Shown: one piece after another, positions 20,692-31,753 of the stretch
Layout: every line of letters starts with the position of its first letter
How positions within the stretch are numbered: position 1 is the stretch's first letter
Assembly (NCBI GenBank): GCA_020466095.1
Contig: CM035807.1
Location: 17,532,985 to 17,596,984, forward strand
Length of the DNA stretch: 64,000 bases
Direction of reading: 5' to 3'
Origin: Chlorops oryzae
Taxonomy: Eukaryota > Arthropoda > Insecta > Diptera > Chloropidae
Notes under the pieces: model-generated
Databases searched by the model: none
What the model was told of the DNA's origin: nothing
Seen by the model: only the letters and a program-made list of their open reading frames with translations
Program-made: the position numbers and the translations under genes

Positions 20692-21004
20692 TGTAAGATG
20701 ATAAACAATCGTTATTTAAAGTTTAAATAATTACAATTTTATTTGTACGTTGCGACGAGTAACGTCGTCGTTATTCTCTGTTCGGCGTCCTTAATTGTTC
20801 TATCGTTTCTTTTTAAAAACCCTAGTGTCTTCGATCTTTAGATTATTCGTTCCTTATATTAGTACTGAATACCTTTCCGATAATACAACGAATGTCAGTC
20901 GTGATATCGATAAAGAAGCTCTAATTTCACTGTGGTATGTCAATCATTTAGGCTTCCACTACACTAGAGTATGATAACCAATAATAGTCATACCGCCTAC
21001 TACA
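20692..21004 (-). repeat. 5' LTR of the gypsy element
   Basis: The 313-bp LTR begins TGTAGTAGG and ends CTTACA on the element's sense strand. It differs from the other LTR at three positions (within the GTTGCGACG, ACGTCGTCG and AACCAATAAT contexts). An AATAAA polyadenylation signal lies about 45 bp from its end. The untranslated leader down to the gag start codon (20640-20642) is only about 49 bp. I could not identify the primer tRNA. Confidence 0.95.
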
Positions 21005-21186
21005 CATGCACTGTAAATTTCACCAAATCCGCCTATTCCGATTGAAGGCCCAACTCGCCACCTTCGCTTTGCGATGTCTGACAGTATTGTTCCATCGGGA
21101 ATCTTCTCTGGCATTGAGTAGTTCTTATTCTTTTTTCCTCCAGCTCCTTCCTTCTTTCCTCCTGCTTTTTTCGTTTGTTTCGGCAT
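21005..21186 (-). pseudogene. ball: ball piece: N-terminus and glycine loop
   Basis: The start codon is at 21184-21186. The frame encodes a Lys/Gly-rich start (MPKQTKKAGGKKEGAGG) and then MPEKIPDGTILSDIAKRRWR and VGPSIGIGGFGEIYSA, the VRK N-lobe with its glycine-rich loop. It is cut at the target site CATG (21005-21008) by the gypsy element. Joined to 15197-15158 it gives 222 nt, exactly 74 codons, so the insertion itself broke an otherwise open exon. Confidence 0.85.
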
Positions 21187-22069
21187 CTTTGTGAAAATTT
21201 TCTAGTTCTAAATTATTCAATTGCCGCCGTATTTTATTTTCGATGACAGTTCAAATCACAACGCAGGCGAAAAAGAGCGTGAAAAACGGGATTATTCTAA
21301 ACTTCGCGTATTAAGTCCTTCAAAAATTCGATTGAATTTGAAAACATTCGTTTTCATTTATTTGCAAAGTACAAATTCAGAAAATGCACCCAATTCGCCC
21401 AGGAGTACTCCTTTCTGTTACAGGTTAAATCATGGTACTCGGTATTGATTTTTTCAGTTACAAGTATTTTTTAAACATTGATACGAAAATTATGAGTATT
21501 ATATTTTAATTCGATATATCGGGATTCGATACGTAAAATCCGATATCGAAGAACGATATTTTTGGTTCACAGTCTGTGTCACATATTACCATATATGGCA
21601 CTTCAGAAAATTATCGGCGGGAAGCCTTTATCTGTTAGAGCAGCTCAAAAAGAATCACATGAAGTGTGAAAGAGAAGGTGGCATGTGTGGTGAACTTCGC
21701 TTATGTTTACTTATGTTTACATTTTGCAAGAAAAATTCTCAAAATCAATGTGATGTGTTAAAAAGAAAACTTAAATTTATTTTCTTTCCAATAAAACTTT
21801 ATTTACAAAATTTTCAAATATTTGTGAAATTATTTGCGGAAGAGCTCTTTTTACAAATCCTTTATTGATGACTTATTTTAGGAATTTTTTGTCTAAAAGT
21901 AGGATCTTGAAGTTTTCTATTGTGAAATCTTATTGTCCATTGAGTTCTCACTCTAACGTAAAAGGCCAAAAATTCAATAAGGTTGTTGTTTTCACAACAC
22001 TCATAGTGCTGAACAATGCTTAGCTTTTCAAACAAAAACTCACACAGGTTGCGTCTGTGGCAGTTACTC
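21187..22069. other. Region upstream of ball, no gene seen
   Basis: This would be the 5' flank and promoter of the ball pseudogene. It contains TATCGGGATTCGATACG and TATCGAAGAACGATATT motifs around 21510-21560 and AT-rich sequence. No TATA box or coding exon could be supported. Confidence 0.3.
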
Positions 22070-22505
22070 TTGAATATCGATTGTGTAGTAATCGATATCA
22101 GTTACCGATTATTAAAATAATCGATAGTTTTAATAATTGGTAATTGAAATAATCGACAGATTCGATACTTTCAACAATAGATAGTTTCGAGCATTCCAAT
22201 AATCGATCAGTTCCATGATCGATAAATACGACAATGGATAATTTAAATTATCGATAAACACGATAGTCGATTACTGGATTACAATTTTCGATAAATTCAG
22301 TAACCGATTATTTTAACAATCGAAAATTGCAATATTCGATCAATTCAAATATCGATAATTGCGATAATCGATCATATAAATTATCGATAATTACGAGAAT
22401 CAACAATTTAAATTATCGATTAATTAAATAATAACGATAACCGATCATTAAAAAAATATCGAGATACTTCAATAATCGATCATTTCGATAATCGAAAGCT
22501 GATCG
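22070..22505. repeat. ATCGAT-rich degenerate repeat field
   Basis: About 435 bp contain many copies of ATCGAT, AATCGATAA and close variants in both orientations, at irregular spacing of roughly 15-25 bp. Single sites also occur around 21535, 22695 and 43580. TATCGATA is the core of DREF/BEAF sites in Drosophila. Whether these act as sites or are decayed satellite is not shown. Confidence 0.6.
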
Positions 22506-23716
22506 TTTTAAGGGCCACATAAACATTTAGTAGACTGAATCAGTCTTTTAATTGTATTAAAAAGAGCATGTGTGTGGTGCACCCACACATGATCTTACAT
22601 GTATTGGCATCACTACATCAACACGTACACGGGTGACTGATCAGTCAGACTGAGTGTTCATTTTGCGCTTTAGGCATCTGTAAAAAAAAGCTCTATCGAT
22701 AGTTTGCATAAGCCCATCGATGTTTTCGATAGTTTGAAACGAGAGCTCAACGCATCCCCAGAACTGCAATTGTATATTGTTTTCTTTTGTTTACAATTTG
22801 AAAGAGCTTATTTAGTGATTGTACTTGACATCCATAATGCAAAAATACATCTTAATTTTGCATCGATTCGAACGCGGCGTCCTAAACGACTAAATAACCG
22901 GTTGAAAAGAGAGGTTAGTTTCCTATTCTTTTAATTTGAAGCTCATAGTATATCAGCGAAAGGGAAAGGCGTTTTTTTCGACATACAGTATTCCACAGAT
23001 ATATGCACCCCGGATAAAGACTCCCCGGTATATAACTGCCGTCATTCATTTTTTTAGCAAAATTGTACGAAATTATTTCGATATATCACCCCGCTTAAAA
23101 GTGCTTATTACCGAATTTTGCCATTTTCCACCACTTTCATCAAAAACCTCTGTTATAAACCACTGAAAATCTTGACGGAACGTTTATGGTCAAATCAATT
23201 TATTAAGAAATAGAAAAATTAGTAGACTTGCAGCTTGCAATCCTTTCAATTTTCCCTGAAATTTTCATTAAATTTTAAGGACTTTGAAAAATTCTATTTC
23301 GATTTTGCCAAAAGACAAAAACCAATCCAAAAATTCTTTTTCGTAAAATGACGGGTAAATAATTTAAACTTTATTTTATTTTTTTAAAGCCAATTTTTTT
23401 TTTTTTTTTTTTTAAAGTTATTTTTTTTAAAAAATGAATAAATTTTTTAATTTACCAAAATTTTTTTTAAATTTTAGAATGACTGGGTTTTTATCCTTTC
23501 AATAATTCAGTGGCAAACCGGGGTTTCAATTTAATGCTTTATGCATGTTCCTATGATTTTTACGGGCAAAAGTGGTTATGTACAAAATTTGGCAAAGGGT
23601 TAATTTATAATATTTAACCCCAAAAATTTTTTAAATTTTTATAGCTTCTTTTTGGATTAAAAGGAAAATGTTAACCTTAAAACAGTCAACCTGAAATTTT
23701 GATTAAAACAATCAAA

Positions 23717-24984
23717 CAGGGCCGGATTATGGGGGGGGGGCCAGTGGCACCGGGCCTCCACCACGTGGGGGCCCCCACCAGCAGTGATCAAATTATTTTT
23801 TTTTTATTTATTATAGTTTTCAAGATATTCAGTAACTACTCTCTTAAAATTTTCACTTGTTTATACGGTTATTCAGTGGACTTAAGAATTGAAAAACCCT
23901 TTTATCAATCACAAAACGTACTTTTGCTAACAATCAATCTGTCGTTTAGTGAAAATATGCTACATAGTAAATTTTTTTTTATAATATTCGCTCTACTCAG
24001 ACTCGCACTTGACCGCTTTTTGTGGAGCAGCGGATTTGTGTTGCGGAGTAAGTGATTTTATGACGATTTATTTTAACCCTTTCGCCCTTACTGAGACAAT
24101 ACGTCGAAGCAATTTTCAACTCTTCATAACTTCTTTATTACTTCCAATATTTCTATATTTGAAAAATTCCAATAAGGCCATAAGTATTCTATGTGGTGAA
24201 ATTGCCATATGTATGTGGTGGAAACAAGTATAACGAATATGTCTGAAGGATCATTATAAAAAGCAGTGATGCCTGATCAGCAGATTTTCGGCTAGATCTT
24301 GCAGATTTTGAAGTTGGACAGCGGAGAAAAATGCATTCTTGCGGTTAGCAAAAAATCGAGCGAATTTTTTCCGTACATTTTAACCGAATTTGAATTACAT
24401 GTTCTGTGGTCGTGCGCAAAAAGATCAAAAAAAAATTTATGTTCCATTAGTCCTACCGAGCAGAGAAAAAAGAATCCCCCTGATTGGGAATAATGGTCCA
24501 CTACTTGTGAAATATACCTACCAGAAGTTGTTTTCAACTGTTGGTGAGGTTTCCCGAAATTCTGTGCGAGCAAGTGAAATTCAAATATCATGTCTCTGAC
24601 AAACAACTTGTATTTTTTTTCTATTAGAAACCTTTCTTATCAACGAATTTCTGAAAGAAACGTTTTTTAAGAAAACTACACTTCTTATTCGAGAATAAAA
24701 CTGCTATTTTTGAACTAACCGCAAAAAAACTGTTGCCAATTTTTCAGCGAAATATTCCGCTGAATGTATCCAAAAAAGGTCGAAATTCCATAAAATTTAA
24801 TTTTAAAATTTCTTAAACAGTAATTTGGTCGCATGATATATTAACACATGTATTTTATAATTCCGCGGAGATTCCGTTAAATTGGCAACCACGTCGCAGA
24901 ATTTCATCCTATATCTTTCAATTAACAGAGGGGCCACCACCATTCTCTGGCCCCCGGGCCCCCGGCAACCTTAATCCGGCTCTG
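23717..24984. mobile_element. hAT-type element, ends CAGGGCCGGATTA
   Basis: This 1268-bp element has ends CAG(G/A)GCCGGATTA, G/C-rich subterminal runs (GGGGGGGG and GGCCCCCGGGCCCCC) and the perfect 8-bp target duplication CAATCAAA (23709-23716 and 24985-24992). CAGGGCCGGATTA ends are typical of a widespread hAT group. No convincing transposase frame remains. It inserted into the end of the Myb/SANT-like relic at 24993-25262. Confidence 0.92.
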
Positions 24985-24992
24985 CAATCAAA

Positions 24993-25262
24993 TATGCGCT
25001 CGTTCTCTCATCAGAGATGATACTTTTTCCCACTCTTCTTGGGGAATCATATCCTTTGTAGTAGCCGAAAATGGCAGCCATCCTGTTTAAAATATAAATA
25101 GGCGCGATTTAATTATATTCCATCAATATGCTAGAGATGGATAAGCCGATATACATAAGATCTTCTGTCACATCTGCCCATAACTGCTCCGTGGCTTCTT
25201 TGTCTCCCTTGACAAAACCAGTTACGATTTCTCTGTGGCGCCCACAAAATTCAGCAAAATTT
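24993..25262 (-). pseudogene. Myb/SANT-like DNA-binding domain relic
   Basis: The minus strand reads AEFCGRHREIVTGFVKGDKE and ATEQLWADVTEDLMYIGL before a stop, then in another frame QEEWEKVSSLMRERAHI up to the hAT insertion. The pattern (FxxRHxEIVxGxVKG, then WxxVTEDLNxLG) resembles the Myb/SANT-like domains of insect regulators and some transposon-derived genes. Stops and frame changes show it is dead. It may be the trace of an older DNA transposon or of a domesticated gene. Confidence 0.4.
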
Positions 25263-28200
25263 TATCTTGCACAGAGCCTTCTTGACCATTTTTAATTTCG
25301 ACACTGCTTTGAAAAGTATTTTTAATCACAAGTTTTTATGGGGATTCGATTTGTGGAGCAAGGAAATTCATTCGATTTCATTTGAGAAATATTTGTGAGC
25401 ACTAAAATGTGAATTAAATTTGCGCTCGAATTATTTTTATGGACATTCGATTTCTAGAGATTACTTGCCTGATAGTTTCGAAACACTTTTATACATCAAA
25501 AAGTTCTTTAAAATATATTTTGTATATTTTTTATTTTGTTGTCATAGTAACATAAAAATACATGCACCATTTCAATTAGATGATAGCTACAAGGATCAAT
25601 ATCTTACCCATTACTCTCGAGGGTTTTTTTTCTACTTTATATATATTTCATTCCGATTAAATGAAAAAAAAAAAACGTAATAACCAGCATTCGAATTTAG
25701 CCACTTGGAGTCTGAAAAACTATAAATAAAATCTCTCATAATTCGAATTCGTTTCTTCAATAATAAGCAGATTATGAATGCTGAAAATTTAATCAAGGAG
25801 TTTTGAATGAGGGAAAATTTCTCCATCAAACAAAAAATCTTTCCCTCTTTGTTTCTATTCATTAAATCGAATACATAGTTTGAAAATAATCTGAAAAAAA
25901 TTCCAATTGTGATTCCTTTTGAATTCGAATGTGGTCTCCATGTACATATTGATGAACTCCCTTGGCTTGGAACACAACTTTTCCCCATCAAAGGTAACGG
26001 TAAGAACTTTCGAACTACATACATTAATACATACATAATATGAAGAGAACTGTAATGAAGTGGGATTGAATCTATTTTCGGTTTTCTCTTCGCAATTTAT
26101 TACCGACAAGAACAACTTCATGATGTCAAAATTCAAGGGTAAAACCACATTAGAAAATAATAATCTGTCATGACAGCGCACAGACGATTGCAAGGACAGT
26201 AATGACAACTGAAATAAGCGGAACCAAAACAAAATTTCCTACCCTCTCCGTTTGCATGTGTGTAGCTCAAGATGAGCCGTTACGGATTCAGTCAAACAGT
26301 TTGTCCGTTTGCTAAGTCTAGGTTCGAACATGTGTATGGTCGAGTATGTGTCGTCTGTGCGACCGCATTCGTGTGTGGCCCCTTGGTTGCGGTATGAAAA
26401 GGTGCTTGATGCATCAATGGGACGTATCCTTTCAACATTCGAACCGAATGCGACAAATCGTCGGACGAACAAACAGTGCACATGATTATGGACAACACAA
26501 ACGCATACCGGATATTCGGAACAAGTGCTATGAACGCACTCACGAGAGCGTCCCTTGTTGTATGGATGAATGCTCGGTTGATTGAATGCCTGCATGCAGG
26601 AATGAAAGAATGATCGAATGACCGAATGAGCGAATGAATACGATTGTTATAAGCCATGTTGAGATGTGGATAAGCACTTCTATGAACATAGACCGACTGA
26701 ACAGTACCTACCCTTGAAATGCGGAAAACTAGGTTGACATCTTTTTTTGCATTTTTTTTTTTTGTCATCTATACGCATAGAATTTTTTGCGGGGTTTTTT
26801 TAGCTCCGATTAACTGAACTGCCTGACTGAGTGACTGACTGAATTAGTGTCGAACTGTCAAACGTCAATATAGACAATTAAGAGTCCACTGAAAATCGAA
26901 TTGAATCGCATCGATTTACGGCGATTCCTTTCGATACAAGGGGGTGGGCCTTTGGCTCCGTATTCACCAGTTTCCATTAAGCCTTGTGCGCGTCTTCAGC
27001 ATTTTTCAATTTCATTTATCGAACTATACCCCCGAGGGATCCGAAGTTCATTCCACACAATAAACACATACATACATTGTATGAACATACATACATACAC
27101 AAATACACACACACACACACACACACAGATTGTATGTTTGCCCAAGAGTCCCGCATGCATTTTGCTACCGCAGTTTGAGTTTTGTTTACATTTGTCTGTA
27201 GCGGTTTTTCTTTGACTTTTCATCAATTTTTCAACTTTTATGAGATGCTTCGACTTCCTTTCGAAAGCAAATAAGTATGCCCTTCGCTTCCCTTCGCACT
27301 TTCTTCGATTTCGATGACTTTGAAATGATGATATAAATATCTTTATTTGATTTTATTGCAATTTCATTTTACTCTCTTTTTCGTTGTTTGTTTGATTGTT
27401 TGATTTCAATGTGGCTGTGTGCAAGAACCCCCTCCGCTCCATTGCAATTACGACGCATGGTGGCGGCGTACGACCTTGATACGGCAGAATCTTGTTTACT
27501 TTCCTGACAATTCCCTTTTTATTGCTTTCCTTGGAAAGTGTGGATTAAAAACTCATCGTTCTCATCAATAAACGCTTCAAGTTAAATGTGTCAACAAGAA
27601 TGAGAAGAACAGATGGATTCTTTTGAAACGACTTGATGGAGAGAATCCCATTCTCAGCCTTGAGAAAGATCGGCCAATTGAGAAAAGAGTACAGTGATTT
27701 CTTGCGAACCGAATTCAATTGCATTTGTGAATAATGATTCATCGAAAATTTTCCTCAATTACATTGGAGCGATTCGTCAAAAATTCTTTGGTTTTTATAA
27801 TTCATTTACGAGCAATGTTGAGGCATCACCACTGCAAATTAAATTTATTATTGGAACCAACCCACAAAATTGTAGGTTGGTGTTTTCATGTTTATCTTTA
27901 TGTTGATGTTTATTGTGCCCAACGTATTGTTGCATGAAAAATCGTTGACGACCGACCACTCAATTAAATTTTGAATAATAATGCATCCATCGAAATTACG
28001 GAAGGCACTCACACTCGCACTCTCTTGGTCTCTTGTATTGTTGGGATGCTGGGATGGTAATGCCACTGAGACTCGACGCTGTTGATTGTGATATATTGAT
28101 AATGGGCACATCGCATCGTGCATGAAACATCGCTAACGAGGGTGAAAGCATACGACAACACACAGAAAAATGAAAAAAAAAAAACATGTTGGAGAACAAA

Positions 28201-29480
28201 AGTTTTGAAAATGTACCCCAAAAAGGGGAAAAAAATCGCTTGGAATCCATCGTCAAATGACGCATACTTTAAGCTGCAAATGGCATTAATAGGCCTTCCA
28301 TTGAGTTGCGTTAAAAGGCAGAAAAACGCTGAATAGAGATTTTCCGGAATGCCGTATCGCAAATGGGGTAGGCTTCCTTGAAAGTGAGCGTTGCGCACGA
28401 ACCTGCCACTTCAAGTGCAATTTAATTATCGTTAAGCAATTTTGAGCGCCCGAGAACAAAGTTAAGTAATTTAAGTTCGCGAAGTAAAGTTCATTAAGTG
28501 AATCTGCATAGTGCGCAGTAGTTCGGCGTTAACTTTTTCTCGCTGCCGATGCATCAGTTTAAGTGTTCCACAACACATGCCTCGAGCTTTTCTTTTTGCG
28601 GTTTTTCGGAAGTGTTCGGAAAATGTTCACCTTCGTAATGGGTTTTCGATTTTAATTTACCTTATCGGCAAACATTTTTGGCGCATTTATTATGGGAGGC
28701 GAGGGCCATACTTGGCTCTTATAATATTTTGCCATTGTGTGCACATATGAAATTTGGGGAACCTGCTTTTTGAGATGGTAAATTCCTTGAATGTCATTCC
28801 AGTCTTCATCACAAAGAAAACAAATGCTTTCACTCGACATACCTACCATGTAATGGATTATAAAAGCACTCCTTGCGAACACTCCTCTAAAACGGACACT
28901 TTTTGGGAATGCTCTAGTATCTCCTTAATAAATGGTAGGCCCTTTTTGCTAAGCGACATTTTAGTCCAAAAGGTCTTGAAGGAGATTCATTATGTAATGT
29001 GTGCATAACTTAAGTTCCCGATTAGACTCCCAAATCAGGCACTACAGGAAAGGACCCTGTAATGAAAGTGGGTTGGGCCTTTTTCTAGGCCGAAGCTTTT
29101 ACGTCCAAAAAGTTTGAAAGTTGATTCGATTTGATAAGTTGTGGCATAACTATCAAGATCCCGAATTAGACTCCCAAATCAGAGACCCCAAAAAATTTGT
29201 CCGACAACTCGTGTAAGCTATGGTTTTAGGGCTATTGGTCCCTGGCAAAGATTTAAAAAACCTTTTATAAAATTGAATCAATATAAAGGGTTTTTATAGA
29301 ACCCAAGGATAATAGATTATAAGGTTACGACAATCAGACTTGAAAATTTGATTCTTCTGCGCATGTACACTTGTGACGTAGCGTTAAAAGCGTTCTGATT
29401 GGTTGAAATTATTAAACATTTTTGACATCTGCAGGGCTGCATCTGAGTTTGACTCATCAGGAAATTATTCTAATAACTTC
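25263..29480. other. Skeletor intron interval, mostly unassigned
   Basis: I see no exon of Skeletor or another gene here. Landmarks are a (CA)n/(CATA)n microsatellite at 27085-27127, a pair of diverged direct repeats at 28934-29185, and poly-T runs. The open frames on both strands have no recognisable domain. Confidence 0.4.
28934..29185. repeat. Two diverged tandem copies, ~137-bp period
   Basis: Two stretches (28934-29038 and 29071-29185) share GGGCCTTTTT-type starts, TAGTCCAAAAGGTCTTGAA/ACGTCCAAAAAGTTTGAAA, GTGGCATAACT-type middles and the identical GATTAGACTCCCAAATCAG-like end. They look like an old tandem duplication. Confidence 0.55.
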
Positions 29481-29525
29481 TTCTAACACTTCATTTGACA
29501 TTAGTGCACGGTTCCAGAGTATTAA

Positions 29526-29755
29526 ATACCCGATACACGCCATATCGATATATTGCGTTTGTACGTAGCACCCAGAACTACTCGAGTTAGACGCATAAAA
29601 ATGGCGCAGTTCCAGATTTTTCTCTTAAATATAAGAATAATTTTTTTTAATGGGTCTTGGGGTATGTTTAATGCCCCAAAGTGCAAAGAAAAAATTAACG
29701 AATCATTTATTTGTGTCGTGTATTATATTCTCAGACTTGCCTCACTAGAACACCC
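29526..29755. mobile_element. Shortened copy of the 30881 repeat
   Basis: The left part (ATATTGCGTTTGTACGTAGC, then ACCCAGAACTACTCGAG) and the right part (TGTCGTGTATTATATTCTCA, then GACTTGCCTCACTAGAACAC) match the two ends of the 873-bp repeat at 30881-31753. The middle is deleted. Confidence 0.6.
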
Positions 29756-30675
29756 TCCCTCAGGATCTACTCCAGCATAAGCATATTGTGCTAATATCCA
29801 TTTAAAAAGAAATAACTATCGAATTTCAATACTTTTAAAATCCCTGCAATCTCCTCCAAACAGTAACGTTCCCCGCCAAAGAACGAACTTACAACCATTC
29901 CCTTTTCTCTTCAATTGTGCGCATCACTTTTTTTTCCTCTTCCTTCCCAAATCACACCTCATTATATTCTTTAATTTCACTAAAAATAAAATAGAATTTA
30001 CATAAACCTGCTACACAAAAAATAAAAAATCAAAATAATAAAATACACAAAAAGGCGAAGAAGAAGTAGAAGATGGGAGGGGAAGTGATTTTGCATCAAA
30101 GCAGTTTGAAATGCAAATGAGCATCAATTCTCGACAACGCTTTAATCCATCCAAGCTCGTTTGTCTGCTGCTCGGCAACGAGTCAGCACAAAATTTCGAT
30201 TGGCGGCGGCGGTGTGGGGGGGTCTCGCAGCAACGTTAATCATGAATTTTTCCTTTCATTCTTTGGCTTCTATTGAGCGTATTTCTAATTTAATTACTTA
30301 TGCTCGCTGCACATTCATTCACTGTCGTCGGCATCATAATGACGTTGTTGCTCATCTCACGTTTCGGACATTTACCACCGTTTACATTTGCATCCCATGC
30401 GCGACACACACACTCGCACACACACATGCACATGAATTTCTCCATAGCAGAAGGGCTGCAGTCACAATGCAGCGTTGAGTGAAAAAAAGGCGTGTATGGA
30501 TGAAAGTGTACTTCGTTCTCATAATAAAATTTAACATTATTTCATTAGAAAGTGTCAGAAAATGTCGGAAACGGTTTGCAAACTGAAGTGAAATATCTAC
30601 GAACATCGAACTCGTTGCGGGGAAATAAACTCTCCCAGATCAAAAGACGGTGAGCGTTGTGATCGAACATACATA

Positions 30676-30873
30676 CAGTGCTGTGGAAAAGATAAGCAAC
30701 CAAAATCATTTTGACCAAAACGTTATTTTCTTTTTGTTTACAAGACTTGATTTGGGTTTTTATTTGTAATATTAGAGAGAGTTTAATATATTGAAGAAGA
30801 CTTTGAAAAAACAACAACAAAATACTTAAGAACAAAGAAATTGTTTTGGCTGCTTAGGTTTTGAGCAATACTG
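30676..30873. mobile_element. Tc1/mariner-type MITE, TA flanks
   Basis: This 198-bp element has imperfect inverted ends CAGTGCTGTGGAAAAGATAA and CAGTATTGCTCAAAACCTAA that continue into GCAGCCAAAA-type sequence. It is flanked by TA (30674-30675 and 30874-30875). It lies directly beside the repeat starting at 30881. Confidence 0.7.
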
Positions 30874-30880
30874 TAATTTG

Positions 30881-31753
30881 TTATACCCGACACACTCTGT
30901 GTCGAGGGTATATTGCGTTTGTTGGGTTGTGTGTAACACCCAGAACCAGTCGAGATAGACCATACAAAATGTATATAGAAATGATCAGCGTCACCAAGAG
31001 ATTCGATTTAGACAAGTCCGTCCGTCTGTCTGTCTGTCCGTCTGTCCGTCTGTTTGTATACAGTTATCTTATCGAAGGAGTTGAGCTATCTTGACAATTG
31101 ACAATTTGGTATGCGTGCTCATGGGGACATGAGTAAGAACAAGTTCGAGAATGGACCCGATCGGACCAATTTCAGGGGTACCTCCAGTACTAGGGTCTGT
31201 TACGAAAATCACAAAAACTGCTCTAAAATCGAAGTTTTTTATGATATTTTGATGAAATTTGATATTTGAACATGTTTAAAGGCAAGTAATACGATTTCAA
31301 AAAATTGGAAAAGTGGGCGTGGCATAAGGGCGTTTTTCAAAAATTGTCTCCTACTCCCGAAATACCAATGGGACTTGAACAAAAATTGGCACGTATACTT
31401 CCTTGATAGCCAGTAACGTCCTTCCCAAAAAATTTATCGATCGGACCATTATTAAGGGTACCTCTAGTACTAGGGTCTGTCACAAAAATCACAAAAATGC
31501 CTCAAAATCAGACTTTATTGAAATATTTCAATGAAACTTAGAATTTGACCGTATATATAAGGGTCCGATTAGAATTCCAAAAAAATTTGAAAAGTGGGCG
31601 TGGCAAAAGGGCGGTTTTCATTTAGAAATTTAACAAAAGTCGGTATATGGGGCTCCTTATGCCCTTAAACACCTCTTGATATTAAAAATTATGTGTCTGT
31701 GTCGGGTATTCTATTGTCAGGCTCGCCTGACTATAACACCCTTACTTGTTTTT
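30881..31753. mobile_element. Long fly repeat with GGGCGTGGC and CTGTC runs
   Basis: The element begins TTATACCCGACACACTCTGT, has a (GTCTGTCCGTCTGTCC)-like run at 31018-31057, and contains an internal tandem duplication of about 285 bp. Each unit has GTACTAGGGTCTGT and AAAGTGGGCGTGGCA. It ends near GGGTATTCTATTGTCAGGCT. The architecture (GGGCGTGGC blocks plus a GACAGACGGACA-type run) is shared with 51870-52657 and is familiar from dispersed fly repeats. I cannot assign the class. Confidence 0.6.

Larger units (their letters stand above)
15202..21004 (-). mobile_element. Ty3/gypsy LTR retrotransposon, env-less
   Basis: This 5803-bp element has two 313-bp LTRs and the 4-bp target duplication CATG (15198-15201 and 21005-21008). 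Its order on the minus strand is LTR, gag, protease, RT, RNase H, integrase, LTR, the Ty3/gypsy order. The MPFGLKNGPAVFQR motif and the gag with two CCHC knuckles suggest an mdg3/micropia/Mag-like lineage. This is a guess from memory. No env frame is present. It is defective at several points (see gag and pol entries). It interrupts a ball exon. Confidence 0.95.
11639..21186 (-). pseudogene. ball: ballchen (VRK1-family kinase) pseudogene, nested
   Basis: Pieces of one kinase gene lie in order on the minus strand: 21186-21005, 15201-15158, 15087-14920, 14638-14453, 14034-13948, 13596-13542, 13485-13461 and 12161-11639. Ballchen (NHK-1) phosphorylates histone H2A and BAF in Drosophila meiosis and mitosis. 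Visible VRK hallmarks are the glycine loop IGIGGFGEIYSA, VVKC with the ATP-binding lysine, [34 protein letters not shown] and a basic/acidic tail. Consensus introns (15088-15157 and 13486-13541) show it is a DNA-level gene copy and not a processed retrocopy. The gypsy and mariner insertions, two kinase-core losses, a TAG stop at 14520-14522 and a frame slip near 13600 make it dead. It lies inside a same-strand Skeletor intron. Confidence 0.88.
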
